Assembly (NCBI GenBank): GCA_013696665.1
Contig: JACCYC010000196.1
Coordinates: 1-20,615, forward strand
Direction of reading: 5' to 3'
Length of the DNA stretch: 20,615 nucleotides
From: Burkholderiaceae bacterium
GTDB taxonomy: Bacteria > Pseudomonadota > Gammaproteobacteria > Burkholderiales > Burkholderiaceae_F
The position numbers and the translations under genes are program-made. How positions within the stretch are numbered: position 1 is the first letter of the stretch; each line of letters starts with the position of its first letter. The notes below the pieces were generated by a model. The model was not told where the DNA came from, did not search any database, and saw nothing but the letters and a program-made list of their open reading frames with translations. This document shows, piece by piece, positions 7,894-15,634 of the stretch.

Positions 7894-8514
7894 ATGCACG
7901 CCTTTAAGTTTTTTGTCTTTGTTGGACTGGCAGCGAGTTGCGCGCTGCAGCTGGCATCCGCGCAGAACAGTTTTGGCGGCCCGCCGACGCCACCCGCACC
8001 GCCACCCTCGAAGGGAGTCAGGCCCGACGCAATGTCTGCTGGCGCTGCCACTGACGTCGAGCGGAAAGACTTTGGAGTGGCGGCCAAGAGTCAGCTGCAC
8101 GACGGCGCAATGCATGGGCCGACGCCCGTGTCGATTCCCGGCGCGCAGGTCATCACGACGCAGGCGCTGGTCGAGATGCGCCGCGCTGCGAACTCGCGCG
8201 TGTTGGTGTTCGACGTACTCGGCGGCCCCGAAGCGTTGCCCGGTGCACTGGCTGCGGTGCCGGCGCATCGTCCAGGTTCGTTCGACGATGCTACGCAAAA
8301 AGAACTTGGCCAGTATCTGCAGCAGGTCACACAGGGAAGCAAGGACGTGCCAGTCGTGTTCTATTGCCAATCCGTTGAATGCTGGATGTCTTACAACGCG
8401 TCGTTGCGCGCAGTCAAATTGGGTTATTCGCGCGTGCTGTGGTACCGCGGAGGCATCGAAGCGTGGAAGCAGGCGGGGCAGCCCGTGCAGGCCATGCACG
8501 GCCCAATGCGCTGA
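7894..8514 (+). CDS. Secreted rhodanese-fold protein with CxxxxCW motif
   Basis: 206 residues. A signal peptide covers about residues 1-23, followed by a Pro-rich linker (GGPPTPPAPPPSKG). The second half is a rhodanese-like domain. VLVFDVLGG is followed by VVFYCQSVECWMSYNASLRA and LGYSRVLWYRGGIEAWKQAG, where the last part is the typical rhodanese end. Cys158, Cys163 and Trp164 resemble the PQQ-dependent catabolism-associated CXXCW proteins, but the cysteine spacing here is four residues. A thiol or sulfur-transfer role in the periplasm is plausible; the substrate is unknown. AGGA at 7881-7884 overlaps the upstream stop and stands nine bases before the ATG. The gene ends one base before the convergent metG end, with no room for a separate terminator. 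Confidence 0.8.
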   Translation: MHAFKFFVFVGLAASCALQLASAQNSFGGPPTPPAPPPSKGVRPDAMSAGAATDVERKDFGVAAKSQLHDGAMHGPTPVSIPGAQVITTQALVEMRRAANSRVLVFDVLGGPEALPGALAAVPAHRPGSFDDATQKELGQYLQQVTQGSKDVPVVFYCQSVECWMSYNASLRAVKLGYSRVLWYRGGIEAWKQAGQPVQAMHGPMR

Positions 8515-8515
8515 G

Positions 8516-10585
8516 CTACTTGACGCGCATGCCGGGCTGCGCGCCCGTGTGCGGGTCGAGCAGATAGATTCCCGGATGTTGCTTCTCGTCGCCGTGACTG
8601 GCGGCGAGCACCATGCCTTCGCTGACGCCGAACTTCATCTTGCGAGGCGCCAGATTGGCAACCAGCACGGTGAGTTTGCCGACCAAGTCTTCCGGCGCGT
8701 ACGCCGACTTGATTCCCGAAAACACGTTGCGGTGACGGCCCTCGCCGGCGTCGAGCGTCAGCCGCAACAGTTTGTCGGAGCCTTCAACGTACCCCGCGTC
8801 GACGATCTTTGCGATTCGGAAGTCGATCTTGCTGAATTCGTCGATCGTTATTGCATCGCTGATTGCAACTCCTCCGGGCAGGGGGGGCGCTTCCGCAGGC
8901 GCGGCGGGCGATTCGAAAAGTGCATCGAGCTGTTTCGCGTCTACACGGGTCATAAGATGTTTATACGGTGTGATATGCAGAGGCAATGAATCCGCGTCGG
9001 ACCAGACGAAATCTCGGTCCAGTCCAAAGAACTCGCGCGCAATGCGCTGCGCAGTGGCAGGCAAGACAGGGGCGAGGCAAACCGACAGCACTTTGAAGCC
9101 GTGCAGCGCGCTTGAACAGATGTGCTGCAAATCGGCGTGCCGAGCTGGCTCCTTCGCAAGCTTCCACGGCTCGGCTGCATCGAACGCCTCGTTGATGCGG
9201 TCCGCGGCCGCCATCACGTCGCGCAACGCTTTGCCGAACTCGCGCGCCTCGATGGCCTCGGCCACCAGCGTCGAGGTCGCGCGCGCCGCGTCGAGGAGCG
9301 ATCGTTCGTCTCGGTAAGCCAGCTGCCCGTCAAAGTGTTTGCCGATAAAACTGGCGGCGCGGCTCGCGATGTTGACGTACTTGCCAATCAGGTCGCTGTT
9401 GACCCGCAGCATGAAGTCGTCGGGATTGAAGTCGATGTCTTCCACCCGGCCGTTCAGTTTCGCCGCGACGAAATAGCGAAACCACTCCGGATTCATGCCG
9501 ACTTCGAGATAGCGCAATGGATCGATGCTGATGCCGCGGCTCTTGCTCAGCTTCTCTGCGTTCAGCGTCAGAAAGCCGTGCACGTAGATCGAGTCGGGCA
9601 CCTTGCGGCCGGAAGACTTCAGCATCGCCGGCCAGAAAAGTGTGTGGAAGTAAATGATGTCCTTGCCGATGAAATGAATCTGCTCGACATCGTCGGCCGC
9701 CAGAAACTCGTCGAAGCTGCGCAGCTCGCCGTTCGCGCGCGCCTTACCTTGATCGAAGTAGGCGTTAAGTGAAGCGAGGTAACCGATCGGTGCGTCGAAC
9801 CACGTGTAGAAATATTTTCCCGGCGCATCGGGAATCGGAATGCCGAAGTACGGCGCGTCGCGTGAGATGTCCCAGTCGGCTAGGCCTTTGCCCGCGGTGC
9901 CCAGCCATTCCTGCGTCTTGGCATAAACCTCGGGCTGCAGGCGTGGCTCGCCGTGGCGATTGGTCTGCGTTGTCCATTCACGCAGGAAGTTGACGCAGCG
10001 CGGATCCGAGAGCCGAAAGAAAAAGTGCTCGGACGACTTCAACTCGGGTCGCGCGCCGGTCAGCACCGAGTATGGATCGATCAGATCGGTCGGCGCGTAC
10101 GTGGAACCGCACACCTCACAGTTGTCGCCGTACTGATCCTTCGCGCCGCACACCGGGCACGTGCCCTTGATGTAGCGGTCCGGCAGGAACATGCCTTTAA
10201 CCGGATCGAAGAACTGCTCGATCGTGCGCGTCGAAATGAAGTCGTTCGCCTTCAGCGCCGAATAGATCGACAGCGACAGCTCGACGTTTTCCGGCGAGTC
10301 GGTCGTATGCCAGTGATCGAACGCGATGTTGAAGCCGTCGAGATACTGCTGGCGCGCATCACGCATCTCGTCGATGAACTGGCGCGGCGTTTTGCCGGCG
10401 CTTTCCGCCGCGATCATGATCGGCGCGCCGTGCGCGTCCTCGGCGCACACAAAATACACCTCGTGACCACGCATCTTCTGAAATCGCACCCAGATGTCGG
10501 CCTGGATGTATTCCATGATATGGCCGATGTGCGGACGCCCGTTCGCGTACGGCAGGGCGGTGGTGACGAACAAACGACGTTTCAT
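8516..10585 (-). CDS. metG: Methionyl-tRNA synthetase
   Basis: 689 residues, the usual size of the long form. It charges tRNA-Met with methionine using ATP in the cytosol. Class I motifs are present: HIGH at 19-22 and KLSKS at 345-349. A zinc knuckle has Cys143, 146, 156 and 159. The anticodon-binding helical domain follows at about 390-560. The C-terminal EMAPII/Trbp111-like tRNA-binding dimer domain (about 585-689) is intact, with IDFRIAKIVDAG and VLVANLAPRKMKFGVSEGMV. ATG 10585 is the natural start, as MKRRLFVTTALPYANG is the family's N-terminus. The upstream 321 bases separate it from the divergent TRAP transporter operon. Confidence 0.98.
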   Translation of the reverse strand: MKRRLFVTTALPYANGRPHIGHIMEYIQADIWVRFQKMRGHEVYFVCAEDAHGAPIMIAAESAGKTPRQFIDEMRDARQQYLDGFNIAFDHWHTTDSPENVELSLSIYSALKANDFISTRTIEQFFDPVKGMFLPDRYIKGTCPVCGAKDQYGDNCEVCGSTYAPTDLIDPYSVLTGARPELKSSEHFFFRLSDPRCVNFLREWTTQTNRHGEPRLQPEVYAKTQEWLGTAGKGLADWDISRDAPYFGIPIPDAPGKYFYTWFDAPIGYLASLNAYFDQGKARANGELRSFDEFLAADDVEQIHFIGKDIIYFHTLFWPAMLKSSGRKVPDSIYVHGFLTLNAEKLSKSRGISIDPLRYLEVGMNPEWFRYFVAAKLNGRVEDIDFNPDDFMLRVNSDLIGKYVNIASRAASFIGKHFDGQLAYRDERSLLDAARATSTLVAEAIEAREFGKALRDVMAAADRINEAFDAAEPWKLAKEPARHADLQHICSSALHGFKVLSVCLAPVLPATAQRIAREFFGLDRDFVWSDADSLPLHITPYKHLMTRVDAKQLDALFESPAAPAEAPPLPGGVAISDAITIDEFSKIDFRIAKIVDAGYVEGSDKLLRLTLDAGEGRHRNVFSGIKSAYAPEDLVGKLTVLVANLAPRKMKFGVSEGMVLAASHGDEKQHPGIYLLDPHTGAQPGMRVK

Positions 10586-10906
10586 CGAGCGCGCGATTGT
10601 ACGGCGCGGTTGTGATCCTAGAACTTATGCGTGAGCGACACGCGCTAGCGGCGTTTTTCGCTCGGGTGAAAATGCCTATCGGCGACGCCTTCCGGAGGTT
10701 TCACCCTTAGCGGCGATTCATACAACTGAGCTGATTGGCCTTCGTGCTGTTACGACAATGCGGATATGCCCTGTGGGACGACGTGCCGGCGGATCCCATT
10801 TGCGAGGGTCTGCATCCTCGTTTTCATGGAGGGCGCGCGCGCGTCATTCGCATGTAATCTGTCCAGACGGGCGACGCTCGAAAATCATTACACCAAGGAG
10901 ACAATC
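10586..10906. other. Intergenic region between metG and dctP with inverted repeat
   Basis: This 321-base divergent region holds no credible gene. GGGTGAAA (10664-10671) pairs perfectly with TTTCACCC (10699-10706) around a 27-base loop that itself contains TCCGGAGG. TAGCGGCG occurs twice in direct orientation (10646-10653 and 10708-10715), one copy on either side of the inverted repeat. It should hold the promoters of metG and the transporter operon, but no clear -35/-10 pair is visible. I compared the hairpin by eye with common riboswitch consensuses (FMN, TPP, glycine, SAH) and saw no match. Confidence 0.4.
10895..10900 (+). promoter_or_regulatory. Shine-Dalgarno AAGGAG of dctP
   Basis: AAGGAG sits six bases before ATG 10907. 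It fixes the dctP start at the head of a perfect signal peptide, although the frame stays open for another 47 codons upstream to an ATG at 10766. Confidence 0.85.
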
Positions 10907-11896
10907 ATGAAACGGATCATGCGGACACTCGTTGCGCTCACGGCGGTGGCGTTTGCGGCCGGCACGATGGCGCAGGAAATCAAGATATCGCATCAGTTCA
11001 AGGCGAATACCGACGGCCGCGACCAGGCCACGCGAGTGTTCGTGAAAGAGGTCAACGCGCTCGACCCTAACCTCAAGTTCCGGATCTACCCGTCACAGTC
11101 GCTCGGTATCAAGCCGGTGGCGCAGCTCGACGCCCTGCAAAACGGCACGCTCGAGATGGCGGTGTTTCCGATGTCGTACGCGGTCGGCAAGGCGCAGGAA
11201 TTCTCGATCACGATCATGCCCGGCACGATTCCGACGCTGGATTACGCGATGAAACTGAAGGGCACGCCGTTTCACAAGAAGTTGCAGGACCTGGCGCACG
11301 CGAACGGCATTCATATCGTGACCTGGTGGTGGACTCCTGGAGCGTTCGCCAGCAAGAACCGGGAGATCACGATGCCGAAGAGCGTCGACGGGATGAAGAT
11401 GCGCGCGGCCGATCCGACGTTCGAAGCGATGCTGCGCGCTGCCGGCGCCTCGGTCAGCAACATGGCGTCAACAGAACTTTACCCCGCACTGCAATCGGGC
11501 GTGCTCGATGGCGCGCTGACCTCGGCTGAAACCTTCGTCAGCATGCGCCTGTACGAACAAACCAAATTTACGACCACGCCGGGCCAGTATGCATTGTGGA
11601 TGCTGCTACAGCCGCTGGTCATGTCCAAGCAGCACTGGGACAAGCTGACGCCTGCGCAGCAAAAGATATTCGAGCAGGCGGCGGAAAAGTCCGATGTTTA
11701 CTTTCTCGGCTTGCAGCGAGATGCGGTCAAAGACATGGAAGAGGCCTTCAAGAAGTCCGGGGCGAAAGTGCACCAGATGACTCAGGCCGAATACGCGCAG
11801 TGGTTGGCGCTCGCCAAGGAAACCGCGTGGAAGGAGTTTTCCGCCAAGTCGCCGCAAGCCAAGGAGCTGCTCGACTCGCTGCTGGCCGTCAAGTAA
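10907..11896 (+). CDS. dctP: TRAP transporter substrate-binding protein (DctP family)
   Basis: 329 residues. A signal peptide (MKRIMRTLVALTAVAFAAG, cleavage after the MAQ region near residue 22) sends it to the periplasm. There it would capture an organic acid and deliver it to the DctQM membrane pair. Family features are ISHQFKANTDGRDQAT near the start, the GMKMRAADP arginine motif that usually clamps the carboxylate, and ELYPALQSGVLDGALTS. The carboxylate ligand cannot be named from sequence. Two stop codons occur in tandem (TAA TAA). A hairpin with a T-rich tail follows before dctQ, which would favour higher receptor than permease expression. The start is fixed by AAGGAG six bases upstream. 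Confidence 0.93.
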   Translation: MKRIMRTLVALTAVAFAAGTMAQEIKISHQFKANTDGRDQATRVFVKEVNALDPNLKFRIYPSQSLGIKPVAQLDALQNGTLEMAVFPMSYAVGKAQEFSITIMPGTIPTLDYAMKLKGTPFHKKLQDLAHANGIHIVTWWWTPGAFASKNREITMPKSVDGMKMRAADPTFEAMLRAAGASVSNMASTELYPALQSGVLDGALTSAETFVSMRLYEQTKFTTTPGQYALWMLLQPLVMSKQHWDKLTPAQQKIFEQAAEKSDVYFLGLQRDAVKDMEEAFKKSGAKVHQMTQAEYAQWLALAKETAWKEFSAKSPQAKELLDSLLAVK

Positions 11897-11923
11897 TAAG
11901 ATCCATAGCGTGTGACCTTGGGT

Positions 11924-11961
11924 GCCGCGGCGTGCACACTTTGCGCCGCGGCTTTTGTTTT
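11924..11961 (+). terminator. Terminator-like hairpin between dctP and dctQ
   Basis: GCCGCGGCG (11924-11932) pairs perfectly with CGCCGCGGC (11944-11952) across an 11-base loop and is followed by TTTTGTTTT (11953-11961). It lies 27 bases after the dctP stop and just before the dctQ ribosome site. Partial termination or 3'-end protection here would yield excess dctP mRNA. Confidence 0.75.
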
Positions 11962-11975
11962 CGGGGAATGCAGCG

Positions 11976-12467
11976 ATGAGCGGATTCGTACGCGCTGTGG
12001 ACCGTTTGAGCGTGTTCTGCGCGGTCGTTGCGGCCGGGATGCTCGCGCTGGCTGCGCTGATCGTGACCTGGAGCGTGATCTACCGGGCGATGGGTGCGTC
12101 GACCTTCTGGGAGATCGAGTTCTCGGTCTTCATGATGGTCGCGTCGCTGTTTCTCGCCTCACCGTACTGCCTGGCCACCAACGGCCATGTCAGCGTAGAT
12201 CTGCTGGCGCACTACCTGCCCGCACGCGGCGCGCGCATTCTGGGCGTTGTCGTCGCCGTGGTCGGCCTTGGGGTGTGCCTGTATCTGACGTGGCGCGGCG
12301 CCATTTTGACCACCGAAGCGTTTGACACGGGTCTTCGTACCGAAAGCAGCTGGGCGCCGTACAAATGGCTGTTGTACGTGTCAATGCCGGTCGGACTCGG
12401 GCTGACTGCGCTGCAGTACGTTGCCGAACTGATGCGCCCGTCGAGCGGTGTGATCGGGCCGCAGTAA
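11976..12467 (+). CDS. dctQ: TRAP transporter small permease (DctQ family)
   Basis: 163 residues, with four hydrophobic segments (about 10-35, 45-70, 88-110 and 128-150), the standard DctQ layout. The charged/aromatic ASTFWEIEFSVFMMVASLFL region is typical. It forms the membrane complex with DctM that takes substrate from the periplasmic receptor using an ion gradient. The frame is open further upstream through the hairpin, but ATG 11976 has GGGGA eight bases before it and begins at the expected N-terminus, so it is preferred. The stop overlaps the dctM start by one base (TAATG). Confidence 0.92.
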   Translation: MSGFVRAVDRLSVFCAVVAAGMLALAALIVTWSVIYRAMGASTFWEIEFSVFMMVASLFLASPYCLATNGHVSVDLLAHYLPARGARILGVVVAVVGLGVCLYLTWRGAILTTEAFDTGLRTESSWAPYKWLLYVSMPVGLGLTALQYVAELMRPSSGVIGPQ

Positions 12468-13780
12468 TGAACGAAATTCAGATCGGCCTGCTGATTCTGA
12501 TCGTTACGTTGTTTGTGCTGTTTTCCGGTCTTCCGATCGCGTGGGGCCTGCTGCTGGTTGCGGTCGGCTTCCTGCTGGTATTTCAGGGGCCGGCCAGCTT
12601 GCAGAACGTTGCCCTGTTGATGATGGACGAGCTCGCCTCGTTCGCGCTTCTGACGATCCCGCTGTTCGTACTGCTGGGAGCGGCGATCGGCGCCAGCGCC
12701 GCCGGCAAGGACATTTATGAATCGTTGCATCGCTGGCTCGACCGCGTGCCCGGCGGGCTGGTGATCGCCAATATTCTCGCCTGCGGCGTGTTCTCGGCAA
12801 TTTGCGGTTCATCGCCGGCAACGGCCGCTGCAATCGGCAAGGCGGGCGTCCCGGAGATGATCCGGCGCGGCGTGCCGCCGGCGCTGGCCACTGGTTCGGT
12901 ATGCGCGGGTGGCACGCTCGGCATTCTGATCCCGCCGTCGATCACGATGATCCTGTACGGCATCGTTACCGAGACGTCGATCGGCCGGCTGTTTCTGGCT
13001 GGCGTGGTCCCGGGCGCGCTGCTGGTGCTGCTGTTCTCCGCGTACGCGTGGATCGCCACCCTGCGAGCGCTGAAGGCGACCGATGAAGCGCCCCCGGTGC
13101 CATATACGCTGCGTCAGAAATTTGAAGGTCTGGGGCGGGTCGCGCCGTTTATTGCGATTGTCCTTGCGATCGCCTATTCGATGTATGGCGGGCTCGCCAC
13201 ACCTTCCGAAGTGGCGGCGATCTCTGCCGTGCTGGCGCTGATACTAGTGGTCGTGATCTACCGGACGTGGCGTGCCCGCGATCTGTGGATCATTTTCCGC
13301 GCCACGGTGCGTGAATCGACGATGATCCTGATGATCATCGGCGCCGCTGCGGTGTTCAGCTACATGATGTCGCTGCTGTATGTGACGCAGTCATCGGCGC
13401 AGTGGCTGGTGGACCTGAATCTGAACAAGTGGGCGCTGATGATCTCGATCAATGCCTTTCTGCTGCTGGCCGGCTGCTTCCTGCCGCCGGTCGCCATCAT
13501 TCTGATGCTAATGCCGATCCTGACGCCGGTGCTCGAGGCGCAGGGTTTCGACCTGATCTGGTTTGCCGTGATCCTGACCATCAACATGGAAATCGGGCTG
13601 ATCACTCCGCCGGTAGGACTCAACCTCTACGTGCTCAAAGGCGTTGCGCCCGATGTACCGTTGACCACGGTGCTCAAAGGTTCGATCCCCTTTGTGCTGA
13701 TCATGCTGGCCTTCATGGTGGTACTGGCAATCTTTCCGGAGATTGCGCTGTGGCTGCCGAATCAGATGATGGGTCGCTGA
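12467..13780 (+). CDS. dctM: TRAP transporter large permease (DctM family)
   Basis: 437 residues with about twelve membrane segments, the normal size. GSSPATAAAIGKAGVPEMIR and GGTLGILIPPSITMILYGI are DctM signatures, and the matching second half has INMEIGLITPPVGLNLYVL. It is the main translocating subunit, driven by Na+ or H+. Translation is coupled to dctQ through the TAATG overlap. A longer frame extends upstream to 12365 but would lie inside dctQ, so it is rejected. No terminator is visible at the end, where decayed sequence begins. Confidence 0.95.
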   Translation: MNEIQIGLLILIVTLFVLFSGLPIAWGLLLVAVGFLLVFQGPASLQNVALLMMDELASFALLTIPLFVLLGAAIGASAAGKDIYESLHRWLDRVPGGLVIANILACGVFSAICGSSPATAAAIGKAGVPEMIRRGVPPALATGSVCAGGTLGILIPPSITMILYGIVTETSIGRLFLAGVVPGALLVLLFSAYAWIATLRALKATDEAPPVPYTLRQKFEGLGRVAPFIAIVLAIAYSMYGGLATPSEVAAISAVLALILVVVIYRTWRARDLWIIFRATVRESTMILMIIGAAAVFSYMMSLLYVTQSSAQWLVDLNLNKWALMISINAFLLLAGCFLPPVAIILMLMPILTPVLEAQGFDLIWFAVILTINMEIGLITPPVGLNLYVLKGVAPDVPLTTVLKGSIPFVLIMLAFMVVLAIFPEIALWLPNQMMGR

Positions 13781-13786
13781 GCCTGA

Positions 13787-14050
13787 ATGCTGAAAACCGA
13801 TATCGCGCTGGTTGGCACCGGCGTTCCGGGACTGGTTGCCGCCATTGGCTTCGCACAGCAGCGATCAATTGCGCATTGCTGACCGCCGCACTGGCTGCGT
13901 CGGGGGTGCCGACCGCGTTGCCGTAGTGGCCGGTGACCCCGACTCTGTCGAGACTCTGACCTGCTGCGCGGTTGCGCCGGGGGCGGAACCACCAACGAAG
14001 CGGTGATCGCGGTCGGATCGCGAGTGGCCGGTGGCATGGCGCCCTGGAGA
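13787..14050 (+). pseudogene. Remnant of an FAD-dependent oxidoreductase (tentative)
   Basis: ATG 13787 opens a 31-codon frame, MLKTDIALVGTGVPGLVAAI and a few more residues, ending at TGA 13880. This reads as the FAD-binding GxGxxG start of an oxidoreductase. Past the stop, another frame reads VAVVAGDP, as a second strand of a Rossmann fold might, and a third stretch near 14020-14045 reads VAGGMAPW, similar to the AGGMLAPW of glycine-oxidase-like proteins. No frame stays open long enough for a working enzyme. It looks like a gene reduced by frameshifts and deletion. It fills most of the 381-base gap between dctM and apbC; 14051-14161 shows nothing recognisable apart from the apbC leader. The parent family is uncertain. 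Confidence 0.4.
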
Positions 14051-14161
14051 ATCGTGGAGAACAATTATCGGTACGGTAGGGACAGGGTAAGGATTGGATG
14101 CGCAAGCGACTGAGCCGCGTGTTGGGCGTGCTGCGCGTTCGCGTGCATACTTGGCTCAACT

Positions 14162-15247
14162 ATGAGCGTAACCATTGAGCGAGCGCAGCAGGCGCTGCAA
14201 GGGGTCATCGATCCCAATACCGGCAAGGATCTGATGTCGTCGCGCTCCGCGCGCAACGTTCGCGTCGACGGCGCCGATGTAAGCGTTGACGTCGAGCTGG
14301 GTTATCCCGCGGCGAGTCAGATCGAACCGATCCGCCGTGCCGTGATCGACGCGTTAAAGGCCGCGGGCGCAGCCAACGTCAGCGCCAACGTAACGATGAA
14401 GATCGTTGCACACACGGTGCAGCGTGGCCTGAAGGTGATGCCTAACATCAAGAACATCGTCGCGGTCGCCTCGGGCAAGGGCGGCGTTGGCAAGAGCACC
14501 GTAGCCGCGAATCTCGCGCTGGCGCTGGCATCCGAAGGCGCCAAGGTGGGCGTGCTCGATGCGGATATTTACGGGCCAAGCCAGCCCACGATGCTTGGCA
14601 TTACGGGTCGTCCGGTGACCGTCGACAATCGCACGCTCGAGCCGATGGAAAACCACGGCCTGCAGATGAGCTCGATCGGTCTGCTGATCGACGCCGACCA
14701 ACCGATGGTGTGGCGCGGCCCGATGGTCACGCAGGCGTTACAGCAGTTGCTGACGCAGACCAATTGGCGCGACCTTGACTATTTGGTCGTCGACATGCCG
14801 CCGGGCACGGGTGACATCCAGCTGACGCTGTCGCAGCAGGTCCCGGTGACCGGCGTGGTGATCGTCACGACCCCGCAGGACATCGCGCTGATGGATGCGA
14901 AAAAGGGATTGAAGATGTTTGAGAAGGTCGGCGTTCCGATCCTCGGCATCATCGAGAACATGGCGGTGCATGTGTGCGGCCAGTGCGGTCACGCGGAGCA
15001 TGTGTTTGGCTCCGAAGGCGGACAGAAAATGGCCACCGAGTACGGCGTCGATTTTCTCGGCAGCCTGCCGCTCGACATTCGTATCCGTGAACAGGCTGAT
15101 TCCGGGCGTCCGACGGTCATCGCTGAGCCCGACAGTGCGATCGCGCAGAGCTACAAAGAGATCGCGCGCAAGGTCGCGGTGCGTATCGCCGAAAAGGCGA
15201 AGGACATGTCGCTCAAGATGCCGACGATCAAAGTGTCCAACACCTGA
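14162..15247 (+). CDS. apbC: Iron-sulfur cluster carrier ATPase Mrp/ApbC
   Basis: 361 residues. The N-terminal MIP18/DUF59-like domain (about 5-85) has GVIDPNTGKDL. The P-loop ATPase domain has the deviant Walker A GKGGVGKST at 105-113, and DADIYGPSQPTM and VVDMPPGTGD. The cluster-binding CxxC is Cys272 and Cys275 (VCGQCGH). The protein dimerises, holds a 4Fe-4S cluster between subunits, and delivers it to target apoproteins in the cytosol. No strong ribosome site precedes ATG 14162. In many betaproteobacteria this gene lies next to metG in divergent orientation; here about 3.6 kb separate them. The DUF1190 lipoprotein gene follows after 15 bases and could share its transcript. Confidence 0.96.
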   Translation: MSVTIERAQQALQGVIDPNTGKDLMSSRSARNVRVDGADVSVDVELGYPAASQIEPIRRAVIDALKAAGAANVSANVTMKIVAHTVQRGLKVMPNIKNIVAVASGKGGVGKSTVAANLALALASEGAKVGVLDADIYGPSQPTMLGITGRPVTVDNRTLEPMENHGLQMSSIGLLIDADQPMVWRGPMVTQALQQLLTQTNWRDLDYLVVDMPPGTGDIQLTLSQQVPVTGVVIVTTPQDIALMDAKKGLKMFEKVGVPILGIIENMAVHVCGQCGHAEHVFGSEGGQKMATEYGVDFLGSLPLDIRIREQADSGRPTVIAEPDSAIAQSYKEIARKVAVRIAEKAKDMSLKMPTIKVSNT

Positions 15248-15262
15248 CAGACGTTTGCGTTG

Positions 15263-15634
15263 ATGAAACGGCGACGCTGTTCGACCCGGATCACATTGGT
15301 ACTGATCGGCACCGCCGCATTGGGTGGATGCAATCAACAGCAGGTGCCGTCGGCGCGTGATCAGTACGCTTCGGCGGAAGATTGTGCTGCCGATTGGGGA
15401 CGCCCCGAGAGTTGCGAGCGCGTCCAGAGCTCCGGGGTTCCGGGCGGCTTCCTCTTCTGGGGGCCCGCGTACGCAGCGGGCGCGCGCGCGAATGCGCTGA
15501 ACGAGGCCCGGCGAGCGGGCAATCCGAATCTGGTCAACCCTGCGAGGCAAGGTCGCTCAATCAGTTCGTCGCCGGTACCGACGGCGCGTGGTGGCTTCGG
15601 CTCGTCGTCGCGATCGTTTTCTGCCGGTGGTTGA
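15263..15634 (+). CDS. DUF1190 (YgiB/YjfM-like) lipoprotein
   Basis: 123 residues from ATG 15263; the preceding TTG would add one residue. A basic N-terminus, a hydrophobic stretch and the lipobox LGGC (Cys23) make it a lipoprotein. The mature part begins with Gln/Asn-rich sequence. YASAEDCAADWGRPESCERV carries the paired cysteines of DUF1190, and the tail is Ser/Gly-rich with GGFGSSSRSF, also typical of the family. The function is unknown. In E. coli, ygiB and yjfM stand directly before the ATP-grasp ligase genes ygiC and yjfC. Here too the stop overlaps the ligase start (TGATG), so the order is conserved. It is shorter than the E. coli proteins. Confidence 0.8.
   Translation: MKRRRCSTRITLVLIGTAALGGCNQQQVPSARDQYASAEDCAADWGRPESCERVQSSGVPGGFLFWGPAYAAGARANALNEARRAGNPNLVNPARQGRSISSSPVPTARGGFGSSSRSFSAGG

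Noticed and set aside
7300..8499. Long open frame (399 codons) antisense to the two secreted-protein genes
   Set aside because: Both opposing genes have signal peptides and ribosome-site spacing; the antisense product has no domain and an abnormal composition.
10664..10706. Riboswitch upstream of dctP
   Set aside because: The hairpin lacks the conserved core bases of the FMN, TPP, glycine or SAH classes as I know them; kept only as an unexplained inverted repeat.
10766..10906. 47-codon N-terminal extension of dctP
   Set aside because: The signal peptide and AAGGAG both place the start at 10907; the extension would bury the signal sequence.
13713..14159. Minus-strand open frame (148 codons) between dctM and apbC
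   Set aside because: Arg/Pro/Ser-rich product with no domain; the region is better read as decayed plus-strand sequence.
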